NCBI GenBank assembly: GCA_041394145.1
Contig: JAWKIW010000005.1
Span: 211,645-275,644 of the forward strand
Reading direction: 5' to 3'
DNA from: JAWKIW01 sp041394145
GTDB lineage: Bacteria; Actinomycetota; Acidimicrobiia; Acidimicrobiales; Acidimicrobilacustridaceae
DNA: 64,000 nucleotides
Shown here: positions 1-8,971 of the stretch, piece after piece
Numbering within the stretch: position 1 is the first letter of the stretch
Layout: each line of letters starts with the position of its first letter
Notes under the pieces: model-generated
What the model saw: only the letters and a program-made list of their open reading frames with translations
Told to the model about the DNA's origin: nothing
Databases searched by the model: none
Made by a program: the position numbers and the translations under genes

Positions 1-85
1 CGATCCGGACGCTCGTCGTGTGCATGCAGATCAGCATACATCCCGCGCCGCAGCTCTCCGGGGCCTGGGCGCGGCAGGAGAGCCG

Positions 86-547
86 TCAGTGCTCGCCCTT
101 GATGACGAAGTAGGAGCCGCGGATGGTGCCGGCCAGCTTCGACCTCTGGCGGGCGAACTTGAACGACGACAGCTCCTCGGGCACCTCCATGCCGTCGGAC
201 AGCTTGAAGCCGACGGCCCGCTTGCCGCCGTCCTCCAGCGAGTACAGGACGTTGACCGACAGGCCGCTCTCGTAGAAGACGTAGGTCCAACGCACGCCGT
301 CGACCTCGAACTGGGTCGCCTCCAACGGCGGGGACGCGATGACGATGTCCCGCTCCTCCTTCAGGATGCGGGCGACGTAGGCGACCAGCCTCTTGGCCTT
401 GCTCGCCGGCTCGACGGTGAAGTCGTGGTCGTACTTGTTCTTGAAGTAGCGGGCCTCGTTGGCCCGCAGGCCGGCCAGGGCATCGGCGACGGGCGAGGAC
501 TCCAGCCCCACGGTGGACACGGACGTGAAGTCCACGGCGTACGACAT
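86..547 (-). CDS. Hypothetical protein (153 aa)
   Basis: This is an intact 153-aa frame starting at an ATG preceded by a GGGGGA ribosome-binding site. The protein is soluble, mixed alpha/beta in character, with no signal peptide or membrane segment. The first third is helical and basic (KNKYDHDF, KAKRLVAYVARILKEE) and the rest alternates strands and turns. I do not recognise the family. It is transcribed away from the aldehyde dehydrogenase, so the two share the upstream region at 548-803. Codon use matches the neighbours, which supports a real gene. Confidence 0.7.
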   Translation of the reverse strand: MSYAVDFTSVSTVGLESSPVADALAGLRANEARYFKNKYDHDFTVEPASKAKRLVAYVARILKEERDIVIASPPLEATQFEVDGVRWTYVFYESGLSVNVLYSLEDGGKRAVGFKLSDGMEVPEELSSFKFARQRSKLAGTIRGSYFVIKGEH

Positions 548-803
548 CGCTCATCCCCCTCGTCGCCGGCCGAGACCCGGCGGCGCGGAACGAGGGTATC
601 CGGATCGCGGGTGGCCGGGCCGGGTCGCGTGGGGGCGGCCGCGTCGAGGCCGGAGCCCCCTGGGGGATGCCGCTCCCGTCGGGCGCGGCTACCGTCGAGC
701 CGTCCCAACCATCCGACCACGCCCCGGGCACGGGGCGAGCGTCGGGCCGGCACCGGGTCGCCAGCGCCCCGGAGCCCCGTCCAGCCACGACCCAGGGGGG
801 AAC

Positions 804-2318
804 ATGGCCGACTACCAGCTGTACATCGACGGCGAGCTCTGCGACGCCACCGGTGGGGAGACGTTCGCGTCGTACAACCCGGCGACCGGCGAGAAGATCG
901 CCGACATCGCCAAGGCGTCCAAGGAGGACACCGTCCGGGCGATCGAGGCCGCCCGCAAGGCCTTCGACGAGGGCCCGTGGCCCAAGATGAGCGGCAAGGA
1001 GCGAGCCGAGAAGCTGCGCCTCATCGCGTCGAAGATCGCCGAGAACGCCGCCGAGCTGGCCGAGCTGGAGGCGCTCGACGGCGGTGGCACCATCCGCAAG
1101 GCCCAGCTGGCCGACGTGCCCGGCGCCCAGTCGAGCTTCGAGTGGTTCGCCCGCATGGCCGAGGAGCGCCCCGACCGGGTCGACCTCGAGGGCACGCCGT
1201 TCCCCGCCTCGCAGAACTACGTCCGCTACGAGCCCCTCGGCGTCACCACCGGGATCATCCCGTGGAACTTCCCGCTGATCATGGCCTCGTGGAAGATCGC
1301 TCCGGCCATCGCCGCCGGCAACACCTCGGTGCTCAAGCCGGCCTCCTACACCTCGATCACGGCCCTCAAGCTGGCCCAGATCATCGCCGAGTGCGACCTG
1401 CCCCCGGGTGTGGTCAACATCATCGCCGGCCCCGGCGGCACGGTGGGTGAGGAGCTGGCCTCCAACCCGATGGTCGACAAGACCGCCTTCACCGGCTCCA
1501 CCGAGGTGGGGCGTCGCATCATGCAGCTCGCCTCGGGCACGGTGAAGGGCTGCACGCTCGAGCTGGGCGGCAAGTCGGCCAACATCGTCCTCGACGACGC
1601 CGACCTCGACCAGGCCGCCGCCGCCGTGCTGTGGGGCACGTTCATGCACGGCGGTCAGGTGTGCGAGTCCGGCACCCGGGCGCTGGTGCAGCGCGGCATC
1701 TACGACGAGTTCGTGAGCCTGCTGGCCGACCGGGCCGGCAAGATCCAGCTCGGCGACCAGCTCGACATGAACACCGACCTGGGGCCCCTGGTGCACCGCA
1801 GCCAGGTCGAGACCGCCGAGCGCTATGTCGCCCTCGGCCGTGAGGAGGTCGGCGAGCCGATCGTGGGCGGCTCCTCCCCGGCGGCCATGCCCGGCAACCT
1901 CGACCCCAAGGCCTTCTTCCAGCCGACGATCTTCGCCGACGTCGACAACTCCGCTCGCATCGCCCAGGAGGAGATCTTCGGCCCGGTGCTGTGCGTCATC
2001 CCCTTCGACAGCGACGACGAGGCCGTGGCCATCGCCAACGACTCGATCTACGGGCTCGGGGGCGGCGTGCAGTCGGGCAACCTCGAGCGGGCCCAGGACG
2101 TGGCGTCCCGCATGCGCACCGGCACCGTGTGGATCAACGACTACCACATGATCTCGCCGGAGCGTCCCTTCGGTGGCTACAAGCAGTCCGGCGTGGGCCG
2201 CGAGCTGGGCACCCAGGGCTACGACATCTACCGCCAGGTGAAGCACGTCCACGTGAACCCCGAGACCTCGGGCCGGGACAACCACTTCCACTACGCGGTG
2301 CTGAGCGCCAACATCTGA
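804..2318 (+). CDS. NAD(P)-dependent aldehyde dehydrogenase
   Basis: The 504-aa protein has the full length of the aldehyde dehydrogenase superfamily. It oxidises an aldehyde to the acid with NAD(P)+ in the cytoplasm; the substrate cannot be read from sequence. Visible motifs are the cofactor-loop segment IIPWNFPLIM, the general-base glutamate in LELGGKSAN, the catalytic cysteine in GGQVCESGTR, and the C-terminal PFGGYKQSGVGRE signature. The ATG at 804 is chosen because it follows an AGGGGGG site and starts the conserved N-terminal strand YQLYIDGE; longer in-frame starts lack support. A strong hairpin 25 bp after the stop suggests a single-gene transcript. Confidence 0.95.
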   Translation: MADYQLYIDGELCDATGGETFASYNPATGEKIADIAKASKEDTVRAIEAARKAFDEGPWPKMSGKERAEKLRLIASKIAENAAELAELEALDGGGTIRKAQLADVPGAQSSFEWFARMAEERPDRVDLEGTPFPASQNYVRYEPLGVTTGIIPWNFPLIMASWKIAPAIAAGNTSVLKPASYTSITALKLAQIIAECDLPPGVVNIIAGPGGTVGEELASNPMVDKTAFTGSTEVGRRIMQLASGTVKGCTLELGGKSANIVLDDADLDQAAAAVLWGTFMHGGQVCESGTRALVQRGIYDEFVSLLADRAGKIQLGDQLDMNTDLGPLVHRSQVETAERYVALGREEVGEPIVGGSSPAAMPGNLDPKAFFQPTIFADVDNSARIAQEEIFGPVLCVIPFDSDDEAVAIANDSIYGLGGGVQSGNLERAQDVASRMRTGTVWINDYHMISPERPFGGYKQSGVGRELGTQGYDIYRQVKHVHVNPETSGRDNHFHYAVLSANI

Positions 2319-2342
2319 CGCTCGCCACGACCAGACGCGAGC

Positions 2343-2370
2343 AGCGGGGCGCCCTCCGGGGCGCCCCGCT
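2343..2370 (+). terminator. Hairpin terminator after aldehyde dehydrogenase
   Basis: A perfect 12-bp inverted repeat (arms 2343-2354 and 2359-2370) with a TCCG loop lies 25 bp past the stop codon. There is no T-run, as is usual for intrinsic terminators in high-G+C actinobacteria. It may also serve the convergent MBL gene. Confidence 0.75.
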
Positions 2371-2404
2371 CGCGCCCGGGCGCGGGCCACCGAGGGGCGC
2401 GCCG

Positions 2405-3487
2405 TCAGGAGCAGACGAACAGCACGCGGTCGCCGTCGTCGCGGCGCTCGGCCTGACCACGGTGGCGGAGGTGCTCGAGGTGGGCGAAGGTCTCGCTCTC
2501 GGCCATCGAGCCCCAGTTGCGCTTCGCGAACAGCCGGTGGGACAGGTCGGTCACCGTCGCCCAGCCTTCGGCATCGGAGATCTCCCGAAGCCGCTCGAGC
2601 CGCTCGTCGTGATGGGCCTTGATGGCGTCGACGCGACCCGGGAGGTCGTCGAAGGGGTGACCGTGGGCCGGCAGCACGACCGACACCCCGTCGATGGCCG
2701 CCACCCGGTCGAGCGACTCGACGTAGCGGGCGATCGGATCGCCTTCCACCAGCCCGGAGATGTGCGGCGTGATGGTGGGCAGCACGTGGTCGCCCGACAG
2801 CAGCACGCCCTCGGTCGGGTCCCACAGGCAGAGGTGGTCGTCGGTGTGGCCCGGCGTGAACAGGGCGAACCAGTCGCGCCCGGCGAGGCGGATGGGGGCG
2901 TCGTCGGCCAGCCGCAGCGTGGGGTGCGGGACGCGGAACCAGTCGAGGGCGGCCCGGAAGCGCTGCATCACCATCTTGCGGTGCTGGGGGAGGGTGTCGT
3001 CCAGCGGTGAGCCCCATGGCGCCCGCCGGTTCCACGGGAGGTCGGGGTTCGTGTCGTCCAGGTCGTCGTCGAGCGCTTCACCCTGGAGGTCGAAGGCGTC
3101 GAACCACGTCGTGAACGTCTCCGACGTGACGATGCGCGCCCCGGTGGTCTCGGCGAGCAGCCCCGCCGCGCCGAAGTGGTCCGGGTGCGAGTGGGTCACG
3201 AAGACGGTGTGGACCCGTCGCAGGGGCACGCCGGCGGCCTCGAGCCGGGCGCCGAGGGCGGTCCAGTTCGCTTCGCCCGGCAGCCCCGGATCGACGAGGG
3301 CGATGCCGTCGCCGTCCTCGAGCAGGTAGGTGTTCACGTGGCCGAGGCCGGGCAGGTCGATGGGCAGCTGGAGGCGCAGCACGCCGGGCGCCACCTCGTC
3401 GATCTCGTCGGTGGCGGGCTCCTGCTCCTGCTTGGTGGGCTTGGCCGTCCCGGTACCGGCAGACCCTGGGTCCGTCCGCTCCGTCAT
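2405..3487 (-). CDS. MBL-fold metallo-hydrolase
   Basis: The 360-aa protein has a metallo-beta-lactamase fold of the glyoxalase II/RNase Z type. The zinc-binding HSHPDHFG motif follows the strand VHTVFVTH, a downstream histidine sits in TPGHTDDHLC, and another metal ligand is in LLSGDHVLP. The N-terminal ~28 residues are a charged, low-complexity extension. The substrate is unknown; thioester or lactone hydrolysis is typical of the subfamily. A TAGCCT -10-like box lies 7 nt before the ATG (leaderless arrangement), and a TTGACCG/CGGTCAA palindrome overlaps the -35 area, so a TetR-type repressor may control it. Confidence 0.88.
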   Translation of the reverse strand: MTERTDPGSAGTGTAKPTKQEQEPATDEIDEVAPGVLRLQLPIDLPGLGHVNTYLLEDGDGIALVDPGLPGEANWTALGARLEAAGVPLRRVHTVFVTHSHPDHFGAAGLLAETTGARIVTSETFTTWFDAFDLQGEALDDDLDDTNPDLPWNRRAPWGSPLDDTLPQHRKMVMQRFRAALDWFRVPHPTLRLADDAPIRLAGRDWFALFTPGHTDDHLCLWDPTEGVLLSGDHVLPTITPHISGLVEGDPIARYVESLDRVAAIDGVSVVLPAHGHPFDDLPGRVDAIKAHHDERLERLREISDAEGWATVTDLSHRLFAKRNWGSMAESETFAHLEHLRHRGQAERRDDGDRVLFVCS

Positions 3488-3509
3488 CGACGCCAGGCTA
3501 TCGGCGAAC

Positions 3510-3521
3510 TTGACCGAACGG

Positions 3522-3525
<4 letters not shown>
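3510..3525. promoter_or_regulatory. Palindromic operator candidate upstream of MBL gene
   Basis: Perfect 7-bp arms (TTGACCG / CGGTCAA) are separated by AA. On the minus strand the left arm supplies a TTGACC -35-like element, with a TAGCCT -10-like box at 3495-3500. The geometry is typical of TetR-family operators. It overlaps the stop codon of the upstream oligoribonuclease gene. Confidence 0.55.
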
Positions 3526-4094
<569 letters not shown>

Positions 4095-4200
4095 GGGCGG
4101 CGATGCTACCGGTGGCCGCCGCCCGGGTCGGATGGCCGGCCGCGGTGGCGCCCGTCGCATCGGTGCCGCGGGCCTCTCGTCGACGGCCCGAGCAGGTCGG

Positions 4201-4746
4201 TCAGCGGGCGGAGGACCGGGCGAGGCGCCACAGGTGCGGTGGCACGACGCGCTGGTAGTGCACGAGCGGCTCGCCCCGCCCGCTGATCGCCGGCAGGCGC
4301 CGGGAGCGGGTCCAGCCGCGCCGCTCGTAGAAGCGGCGGGCACGGAGGTTGTCACGCTGGGTCCACAGCTCGAGGTGGTGGTAGCCCTCCTCGGCCAGCA
4401 CCACGTCGAGGTGGAACAGCAGCTTGGAGGCGAGGCCTCGACCCCAGTGGTCGGGGTCGGAGACCACCAGCGCCACGTGGGCCCACTCGGGCACGACGTC
4501 GCCCCGGCCGCTGTCGGCCCGCATCGGTGCCACGATGACCGCCGATGCCAGCCGGCCCGCCTCGAAGGCCCCCAGGGTCACGGTGCCGGCCGAGGTGAGC
4601 AATCGAGCCCAGCGCCCGGGCCCGTCGGGTCCGCTCAGGTGGACCAGCGCGGTGGGGAGGGGCCGGCCGAGTCGTCGGGCGTCGGCCCGGGCGACCACCA
4701 GCGCCACGGCGTGGGCGTCGGTGAGGTGGAGGGGGCGGACCTGCAC
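4201..4746 (-). CDS. GNAT-family N-acetyltransferase
   Basis: The 181-aa protein has one acetyltransferase domain. The acetyl-CoA pyrophosphate loop is visible in DPDHWGRGLASKLL (R/Q-x-x-G-x-G/A type), preceded by the hydrophobic strand AHVALVVS and followed by HLELWTQRDNLRARRFYERRGW, the usual motif B. The acceptor substrate cannot be inferred. It ends 3 nt after the DUF952 gene stops, and the two plus the DMT transporter upstream are probably co-transcribed. Confidence 0.88.
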   Translation of the reverse strand: MQVRPLHLTDAHAVALVVARADARRLGRPLPTALVHLSGPDGPGRWARLLTSAGTVTLGAFEAGRLASAVIVAPMRADSGRGDVVPEWAHVALVVSDPDHWGRGLASKLLFHLDVVLAEEGYHHLELWTQRDNLRARRFYERRGWTRSRRLPAISGRGEPLVHYQRVVPPHLWRLARSSAR

Positions 4747-4749
4747 GCG

Positions 4750-5163
4750 TCAATCCTCGCGGAGCGCCGCCGGCAGGGTGAAGCCGTGCTGGGGTCGGCG
4801 TCGCCACCGGTGGGTCGCCACCACCGCGTCCAGCGGGACGGTGCCGTGGTGGTGCGGGAAGTGCTCCCCCGGGTGCGACTCGGCCCACGAGACCGCATCC
4901 GGCAGCCGCTGCGGATCCACCACGACCAGCACCAGCTCGTCGGCGCCGGCGAAGTGGCGGTCGGCGGTCGTGGCCGCCTGGTCGAGCGTCGACAGGTGGA
5001 CGAACCCCTCGGTGGCCAGGCTGGGCGGGGCGAGGGCGCCGGCCTGCACGGCGGCGTCCCACTCGTCGGGGGTCGCCAGGTGCACGAGCCGCCGGTGGGC
5101 GGTGCCGGCCGGGTCGACGACGCCGCCGGACCGACCGGGGCCGGGGTCCCCGCCGTCGACCAT
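4750..5163 (-). CDS. DUF952 family protein
   Basis: The 137-aa protein matches the DUF952 family: the core LVHLATPDEW, EGFVHLSTLDQ and EHFPHHHGTVPLDAVV is characteristic. Known members are small cytoplasmic proteins of unknown role with a fold related to ADP-ribosyltransferase-like proteins. The first 20 residues are Gly/Pro-rich and may be partly untranslated. It sits between the DMT transporter (6 nt gap) and the acetyltransferase (3 nt gap) in one minus-strand operon. Confidence 0.85.
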   Translation of the reverse strand: MVDGGDPGPGRSGGVVDPAGTAHRRLVHLATPDEWDAAVQAGALAPPSLATEGFVHLSTLDQAATTADRHFAGADELVLVVVDPQRLPDAVSWAESHPGEHFPHHHGTVPLDAVVATHRWRRRPQHGFTLPAALRED

Positions 5164-5169
5164 CGTGGC

Positions 5170-6159
5170 TCAGGCCTCCTCGGCCAGGTCGAGCGCCTCC
5201 TCGACCGTGACCGTGGCGCCGGGAGCCCGGAGCGCGCCGAGCACTCCCACCAGCGTGATGGCGCCGCCGAGCACCTTGCCGGCCGTCGTCGTCTGGCCCA
5301 GGACGACCCAGGCCAGCAGGCCCGACAGCACCGGCATCGACAGCAGGATGACCGGCGGCACGTTGGCGGGCACCCAGGCCAGCGACCACGTCACCGCGAA
5401 GTGGCCGAGCGCGCCGGGCAACACGGCCACGGCCAGGCAGAGGAGCAGGTCGTGGGTGGAGATGTCGCCGACGGGCTCGCGGGCCACGAGGACGAAGGCG
5501 GACACGACCACCGCCGCGGTGGTCAGCGCCGTGCACAGGAACGGCCAGGTGTCGATGGCGCCCCGCAGCTGCTTGGACCACACGAAGTAGATGGCGTAGA
5601 AGACGACGTTGCCGGCGGCGAGCGCCATCCCGGCCGGGTTGCCCTGCGGTCCGGCCGAGCCGGCGACCGCGACCATCGCGGCACCGGCCATCGCCACCAG
5701 CGACCACAGCCGGAAGCTCATGCCGGGGCGCTCGCCGAACAGCGGCACCGCCAGCACGGCGACCACGACGGGGGCCAGGGTGTTCATCAGCGTGACGTCG
5801 ACGACCGAGGTGGCCTTCAGCGCCGTCATGAACAGCAGCTGGTGCACCGCGAAGGCCGTACCGGCCCCGACCGCTCCGAACCAGCCGGCGCGGTCGGGGC
5901 GGTGACCGGTCCGACGCATCTGGAACCAGGCGGCCACCGCCAGCACGGGCACGCCGACCCACAGCCGCCAGAAGGAGAACACCGGGCCCGACACCGTGCT
6001 GGCCGCCACCATCACCGGTCCGGTGCTGAACATGATCGTGCCCAACCACACCACGGCCACCGGGTGCGCCCCCGCCGTCACCCGCAGCCGCCCGAACGAC
6101 GTGGCCCCGCCGGCGGCCGGCGAGCCGGCGGCGTCGAGGGGCTCGGGCGCAAGGGTCAC
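5170..6159 (-). CDS. EamA/DMT-superfamily transporter
   Basis: The 329-aa inner-membrane protein has about ten predicted transmembrane helices in two repeats, as in EamA (drug/metabolite) transporters. Typical segments include VVWLGTIMFST, FAVHQLLFMTALKATSVVDVTLMNTLAPV and the second-repeat VPANVPPVILLSMPVLSGLLAWVVLGQ. The exported metabolite is unknown. Translation starts at GTG 6159, with a TAGGGT box 6 nt upstream, so the message is probably leaderless. It heads the three-gene minus-strand operon with DUF952 and GNAT genes. Confidence 0.88.
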   Translation of the reverse strand: MTLAPEPLDAAGSPAAGGATSFGRLRVTAGAHPVAVVWLGTIMFSTGPVMVAASTVSGPVFSFWRLWVGVPVLAVAAWFQMRRTGHRPDRAGWFGAVGAGTAFAVHQLLFMTALKATSVVDVTLMNTLAPVVVAVLAVPLFGERPGMSFRLWSLVAMAGAAMVAVAGSAGPQGNPAGMALAAGNVVFYAIYFVWSKQLRGAIDTWPFLCTALTTAAVVVSAFVLVAREPVGDISTHDLLLCLAVAVLPGALGHFAVTWSLAWVPANVPPVILLSMPVLSGLLAWVVLGQTTTAGKVLGGAITLVGVLGALRAPGATVTVEEALDLAEEA

Positions 6160-6267
6160 CCGGGCACCCTACGGGCGGGTCGAGCGCAGGCACAACGAGG
6201 TTCGGCACCGTCTCCGAGGCGGCGCGGCTCGAGCCGGGCCGCCGCGGGTCGCGCCTACTGTGTCGCC

Positions 6268-6703
6268 GTGCTCGAGGTGCCGCTGCACCGGCTCGATCCG
6301 GATCTCCCCTCCCCGCCTATGCCAAGGCGGGCGACGCCGGGGTCGACCTGTGCGCCCGCGAGCCCGTGGTGCTGGCCGCCGGCGGGGTCGGGCGCTCGTG
6401 GGCACCGGCAGGTCGGTGGCGATCCCCGAAGGCCACGCCGGGTTCATCCAGCCGCGCAGCGGCCTCGCGCTCCGCCACGGCGTGACCTGCCTCAACACCC
6501 CGGGGTTGATCGACAGCGGCTACCGGGGCGAGCTGCAGGTGCTGCTGGTCAACCTCGACCCCCACGAGGACCACCAGGTCCAGCGGGGCGAGCGCATCGC
6601 CCAGCTCGTCATCCAGCGGGTCGAGCACGTCGCCTTCGTCGAGGTCGACGAGCTGCCGTCGTCCGACCGGGGACACGGCGGCTGGGGCCACACCGGCCGC
6701 TGA
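6268..6703 (+). CDS. dut: Deoxyuridine triphosphatase (frame broken twice)
   Basis: This encodes dUTP diphosphatase, which converts dUTP to dUMP and pyrophosphate and keeps uracil out of DNA. The family motifs lie in three different frames: VPLHRLDPDLP from the start, then YAKAGDAGVDLCAREPVVL from 6318, then GHAGFIQPRSGLALRHGV, NTPGLIDSGYRGEL and the C-terminal Gly-rich RGHGGWGHTGR. Restoring one C near 6306-6314 and one G near 6380-6386 gives one continuous protein of about 145 aa, the usual length. Both breaks are in homopolymer runs, so consensus error is likelier than a pseudogene in this near-essential gene. TACTGT at 6256-6261 lies 6 nt before the GTG. Confidence 0.85.
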
Positions 6704-6769
6704 CCCGGTCCGGGCCGCGGCCCCGACCGACGCCCGTCCCGCAGGATCCGGTCGGGACCTCGCCGGGGA

Positions 6770-7153
6770 TCAGGCGCGGTGCTTGACGAGGTGGACGTGG
6801 CGGCCCGCCTCGTCGACCTCGTGGACGTCGACGGTGTCGCGGACCAGCTCGTCGAAGCGAGCGAGGGCGCCCTGGTCCTGCCAGTGCTGCCCCGACCCCG
6901 CCGTCGTCTCGGCGTCGATGGCCAAGCCGTCGGCGAGGACGGTGAACGCCAGGCTGATGGTCCCGGCTCCGCCCTCGGGCCGCAGGAGCAGGATGATCGT
7001 CTCGTCGACCGCCAGGCGCAGGTCCTCGATGTCGGCGAACCCGAAGCCCAGGCGCAGCGCGAGGCTCGAGGCGGTGATGCGGGCGACCCGCCCGTAGGCC
7101 GGCTCGGCGGGGATCACCAGGCGGATCTCGTCCTCGGTCACCGAGGTCAGCAT
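6770..7153 (-). CDS. RsbW-like anti-sigma factor ATPase
   Basis: The 127-aa protein resembles the GHKL-fold (HATPase_c_2) anti-sigma regulatory kinases such as RsbW. Recognisable parts are the RLVIPAEPAYGRVARI N-terminal strand, the N-box region IEDLRLAVDETIILLL and a Gly-containing lid segment EGGAGTISLAF. Such proteins bind stress sigma factors or phosphorylate an antagonist. No sigma factor or RsbV-type gene is adjacent, so its partner must be elsewhere. The ATP-lid glycines are poorly conserved, so kinase activity is uncertain. Confidence 0.75.
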   Translation of the reverse strand: MLTSVTEDEIRLVIPAEPAYGRVARITASSLALRLGFGFADIEDLRLAVDETIILLLRPEGGAGTISLAFTVLADGLAIDAETTAGSGQHWQDQGALARFDELVRDTVDVHEVDEAGRHVHLVKHRA

Positions 7154-7163
7154 CGCGCGTTTC

Positions 7164-7234
7164 TGCTGCCCGAGCGGGCGCCCCGCCGGTGGTGTGCGGG
7201 ATGCGGGCGGTGCTGCCCGAGCGGGCGCTCCGCC
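7164..7234. repeat. Two direct copies of a 24-bp hairpin-bearing repeat
   Basis: The 24-bp units at 7164-7187 and 7211-7234 differ by a single base and start 47 bp apart. Each contains GCCCGAGCGGGC, which can fold into a small stem. They fill the gap between the ligase stop and the anti-sigma ATPase start, where they could act as terminator or protein-binding sites. Confidence 0.6.
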
Positions 7235-7243
7235 AGCCCGTTG

Positions 7244-8269
7244 CTACCGCAGGCGGGGCGCCGTCGGCGGGTCGGGCTCGCGGCCGACCTCGGCGGGATC
7301 GCGGTCGTCGCGCTGGCCGAGGTGCACGGGGTGGCGCAGGTGGTCCTCGTGGCTCCACTCGGTGAAGGCGACCTCGACGACGAGCTCGGGCCGCACCCAC
7401 GTGGCGTGCCGCACCACGGCGCGGTCGGGAGGGGGCGCGAACGGGCACGCCGGCTCGACCCGCTCGTCGAGCATCCGGCGCAGCCGTGCGAGGTCCTCGT
7501 CGGTGAACCCGCTGCCCACCTTGCCGGCGAACCGCAGCGGCCCGGGGGCGACGTCCGTCGCGCCACGGGGCCGGGGTGGCTCGTGGTAGCCGACCACCAG
7601 CGCGCCGAAGGTGGCGGCCCGTGCGCCCGTGCCGGGCGTGAACCCGCCGACGACGAGCTCCTGGCGCCGCCGGACCTTCAGCTTCCGCCAGGCCCCCGAG
7701 CGGTGCCCCGGCTCGTACCTCGAGCCCAGCCGCTTGGCGACGAGGCCCTCGAGCCCGCGGTCGGCCACCGCCTCGAGCAGGGCCCGTCCGTCGCCTCGGG
7801 AGGCGGCGGGGACCTGCCACGTCGGGCCCGCCTCGACGAGGGCTTCGAGCAGCCGCCGGCGGTCCTCGTAGGGGAGCGGGGTGGCGTCGTTGCCGTCGAG
7901 CCACAGCAGGTCGAACAGCTCGAGCGTCACCGGCTCGTCGGCGGCGAGGCGCGCCGCCTTGGCCGGATCGGCGTGCATGCGCGGCTGGAGCCGGCCGAAG
8001 CTCGGCACGCCGTCGGGATCGAGGGCGACGATCTCGCCGTCGAGCACGGCGTCGTGGTCGGCCAGGCGGGCGGCGAGCGGCGCGAGCTCCGGGTACCGCG
8101 CCGTGACGTCGGCGCCCGACGAGCTGGTGAGCCGCAGTCGTCCCTCGTGCACGGTGGCGACCGCGCGCACCCCGTCCCACTTCAGCTCGTAGGCCCAGCC
8201 GTCGTCATCGTCGGGAAGGGCGCCGACGACCGCCCGCATCGGCGCGAACGATGGTGGAGCAGGGCGCAC
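7244..8269 (-). CDS. ATP-dependent DNA ligase (small, LigC-type)
   Basis: The 341-aa ligase seals nicks using ATP. The adenylation motif KWDGVRA (active-site Lys near residue 29), the motif III region DGEIVAL and the later ERRRLLEALVE, EGLVAKRLGSRYEPG and WRKLKVRRRQELVVGGF motifs are in order. The OB-fold follows (FAGKVGSGFTDEDL). There is no polymerase or phosphoesterase domain, so it is closer to mycobacterial LigC than LigD and probably acts in repair. GTG 8269 has a TAGGGT box 6 nt upstream. It is divergent from the PPOX gene. Confidence 0.9.
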   Translation of the reverse strand: MRPAPPSFAPMRAVVGALPDDDDGWAYELKWDGVRAVATVHEGRLRLTSSSGADVTARYPELAPLAARLADHDAVLDGEIVALDPDGVPSFGRLQPRMHADPAKAARLAADEPVTLELFDLLWLDGNDATPLPYEDRRRLLEALVEAGPTWQVPAASRGDGRALLEAVADRGLEGLVAKRLGSRYEPGHRSGAWRKLKVRRRQELVVGGFTPGTGARAATFGALVVGYHEPPRPRGATDVAPGPLRFAGKVGSGFTDEDLARLRRMLDERVEPACPFAPPPDRAVVRHATWVRPELVVEVAFTEWSHEDHLRHPVHLGQRDDRDPAEVGREPDPPTAPRLR

Positions 8270-8350
8270 CCCCGGACCCTACGACCTGGTCGAGCGCGAC
8301 GGGCCGAGGTGGACCGCCCACTGGCGCCGGTCGCCGCGCCCGGCGACGGG

Positions 8351-8400
8351 AGGGTCGTCGGGCCCTGCCGTCGGCGCCACGCCTTGGGACGTTCGGCCCT
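8351..8400 (+). promoter_or_regulatory. Two tandem DevR/DosR-box-like sites before the PPOX gene
   Basis: The better site, TTGGGACGTTCGGCCCT (8384-8400), has the GGGAC...GCCC symmetry of DosR boxes. A second, weaker site, AGGGTCGTCGGGCCCT (8351-8366), lies about three helical turns upstream. The DosR consensus core is GGGACTWWAGTCCC. Both precede the flavoprotein start at 8428. Confidence 0.55.
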
Positions 8401-8427
8401 ACAGCGCCGGCGGCTGCGTCCGCTTCG

Positions 8428-8892
8428 ATGGCCGGAATGGAACTGGACCACGCCGGCCTCGAGATCCTGTCCCGGGACGAGTGCCTCGCGCTGCTCGCCT
8501 CGGTGCCGATCGGTCGCATCGGGCTCTCGTTGAGCGCGCTGCCGGTCGTGCTGCCCGTGAACTTCGCCGTGCACGACGAGACCATCATCATCCGGACCTC
8601 GGTCGGGTCGAAGTTCGCCGCCGCCATCTCCAACGCCGTCGTGGCCCTCGAGGCCGACCACTACGACTCGCTCGGTCACAACGGGTGGAGCGTCCTGGTG
8701 CAGGGCTCCTCCCGCGTCGTGAGCGACCCCGGCGAGCTGGAGCGGTTGCGGCGCCTGCCGCTGCGCCCGTGGGCGAACCCCGACACCGATCGCTACATCG
8801 CCATCTCCACCGATGTCGTGAGCGGCCGGCGGGTCCGGGGCTGGTACCGCCCCGACGGCCACGAGGCGTTCCAGCGGATCGCCAGTCGCTGA
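8428..8892 (+). CDS. Pyridoxamine 5'-phosphate oxidase-family flavoprotein
   Basis: The 154-aa split-barrel protein belongs to the PPOX-like, FMN/F420-binding superfamily. Typical segments are LSRDECLALLASVPIGRIGLS, LPVVLPVNFAV and the HNGWSVLVQGSSRVV strand. Close relatives in mycobacteria are members of the DosR dormancy regulon, which fits the DevR-box-like sites just upstream. Its substrate is unknown. Either ATG 8428 or ATG 8437 could initiate. The 3' end converges on the sensor kinase gene across an octamer repeat. Confidence 0.88.
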   Translation: MAGMELDHAGLEILSRDECLALLASVPIGRIGLSLSALPVVLPVNFAVHDETIIIRTSVGSKFAAAISNAVVALEADHYDSLGHNGWSVLVQGSSRVVSDPGELERLRRLPLRPWANPDTDRYIAISTDVVSGRRVRGWYRPDGHEAFQRIASR

Positions 8893-8916
8893 GCCACCAC
8901 CCGGTCGCCGGCCCAG

Positions 8917-8971
8917 CGGTCAGTCGGTCAGTCGGCCAGTCGGCCAGTCGGTCAGTCGGTCAGTCGGTCAG
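8917..8971. repeat. Octanucleotide tandem repeat (about 7 units)
   Basis: CGGTCAGT is repeated twice, then CGGCCAGT twice, then CGGTCAGT twice more plus a 7-nt partial unit. The array includes the stop codon of the sensor kinase gene (8960-8962) and the space to the convergent PPOX gene. Because 8 is not a multiple of 3, unit gain or loss would shift the frame only after the natural stop. Confidence 0.9.

Noticed and set aside
6268..6703. dUTPase as a decayed pseudogene
   Set aside because: Motifs are perfectly kept in all three frames, and both breaks are one-base contractions of C and G runs, which is better explained as sequence error.
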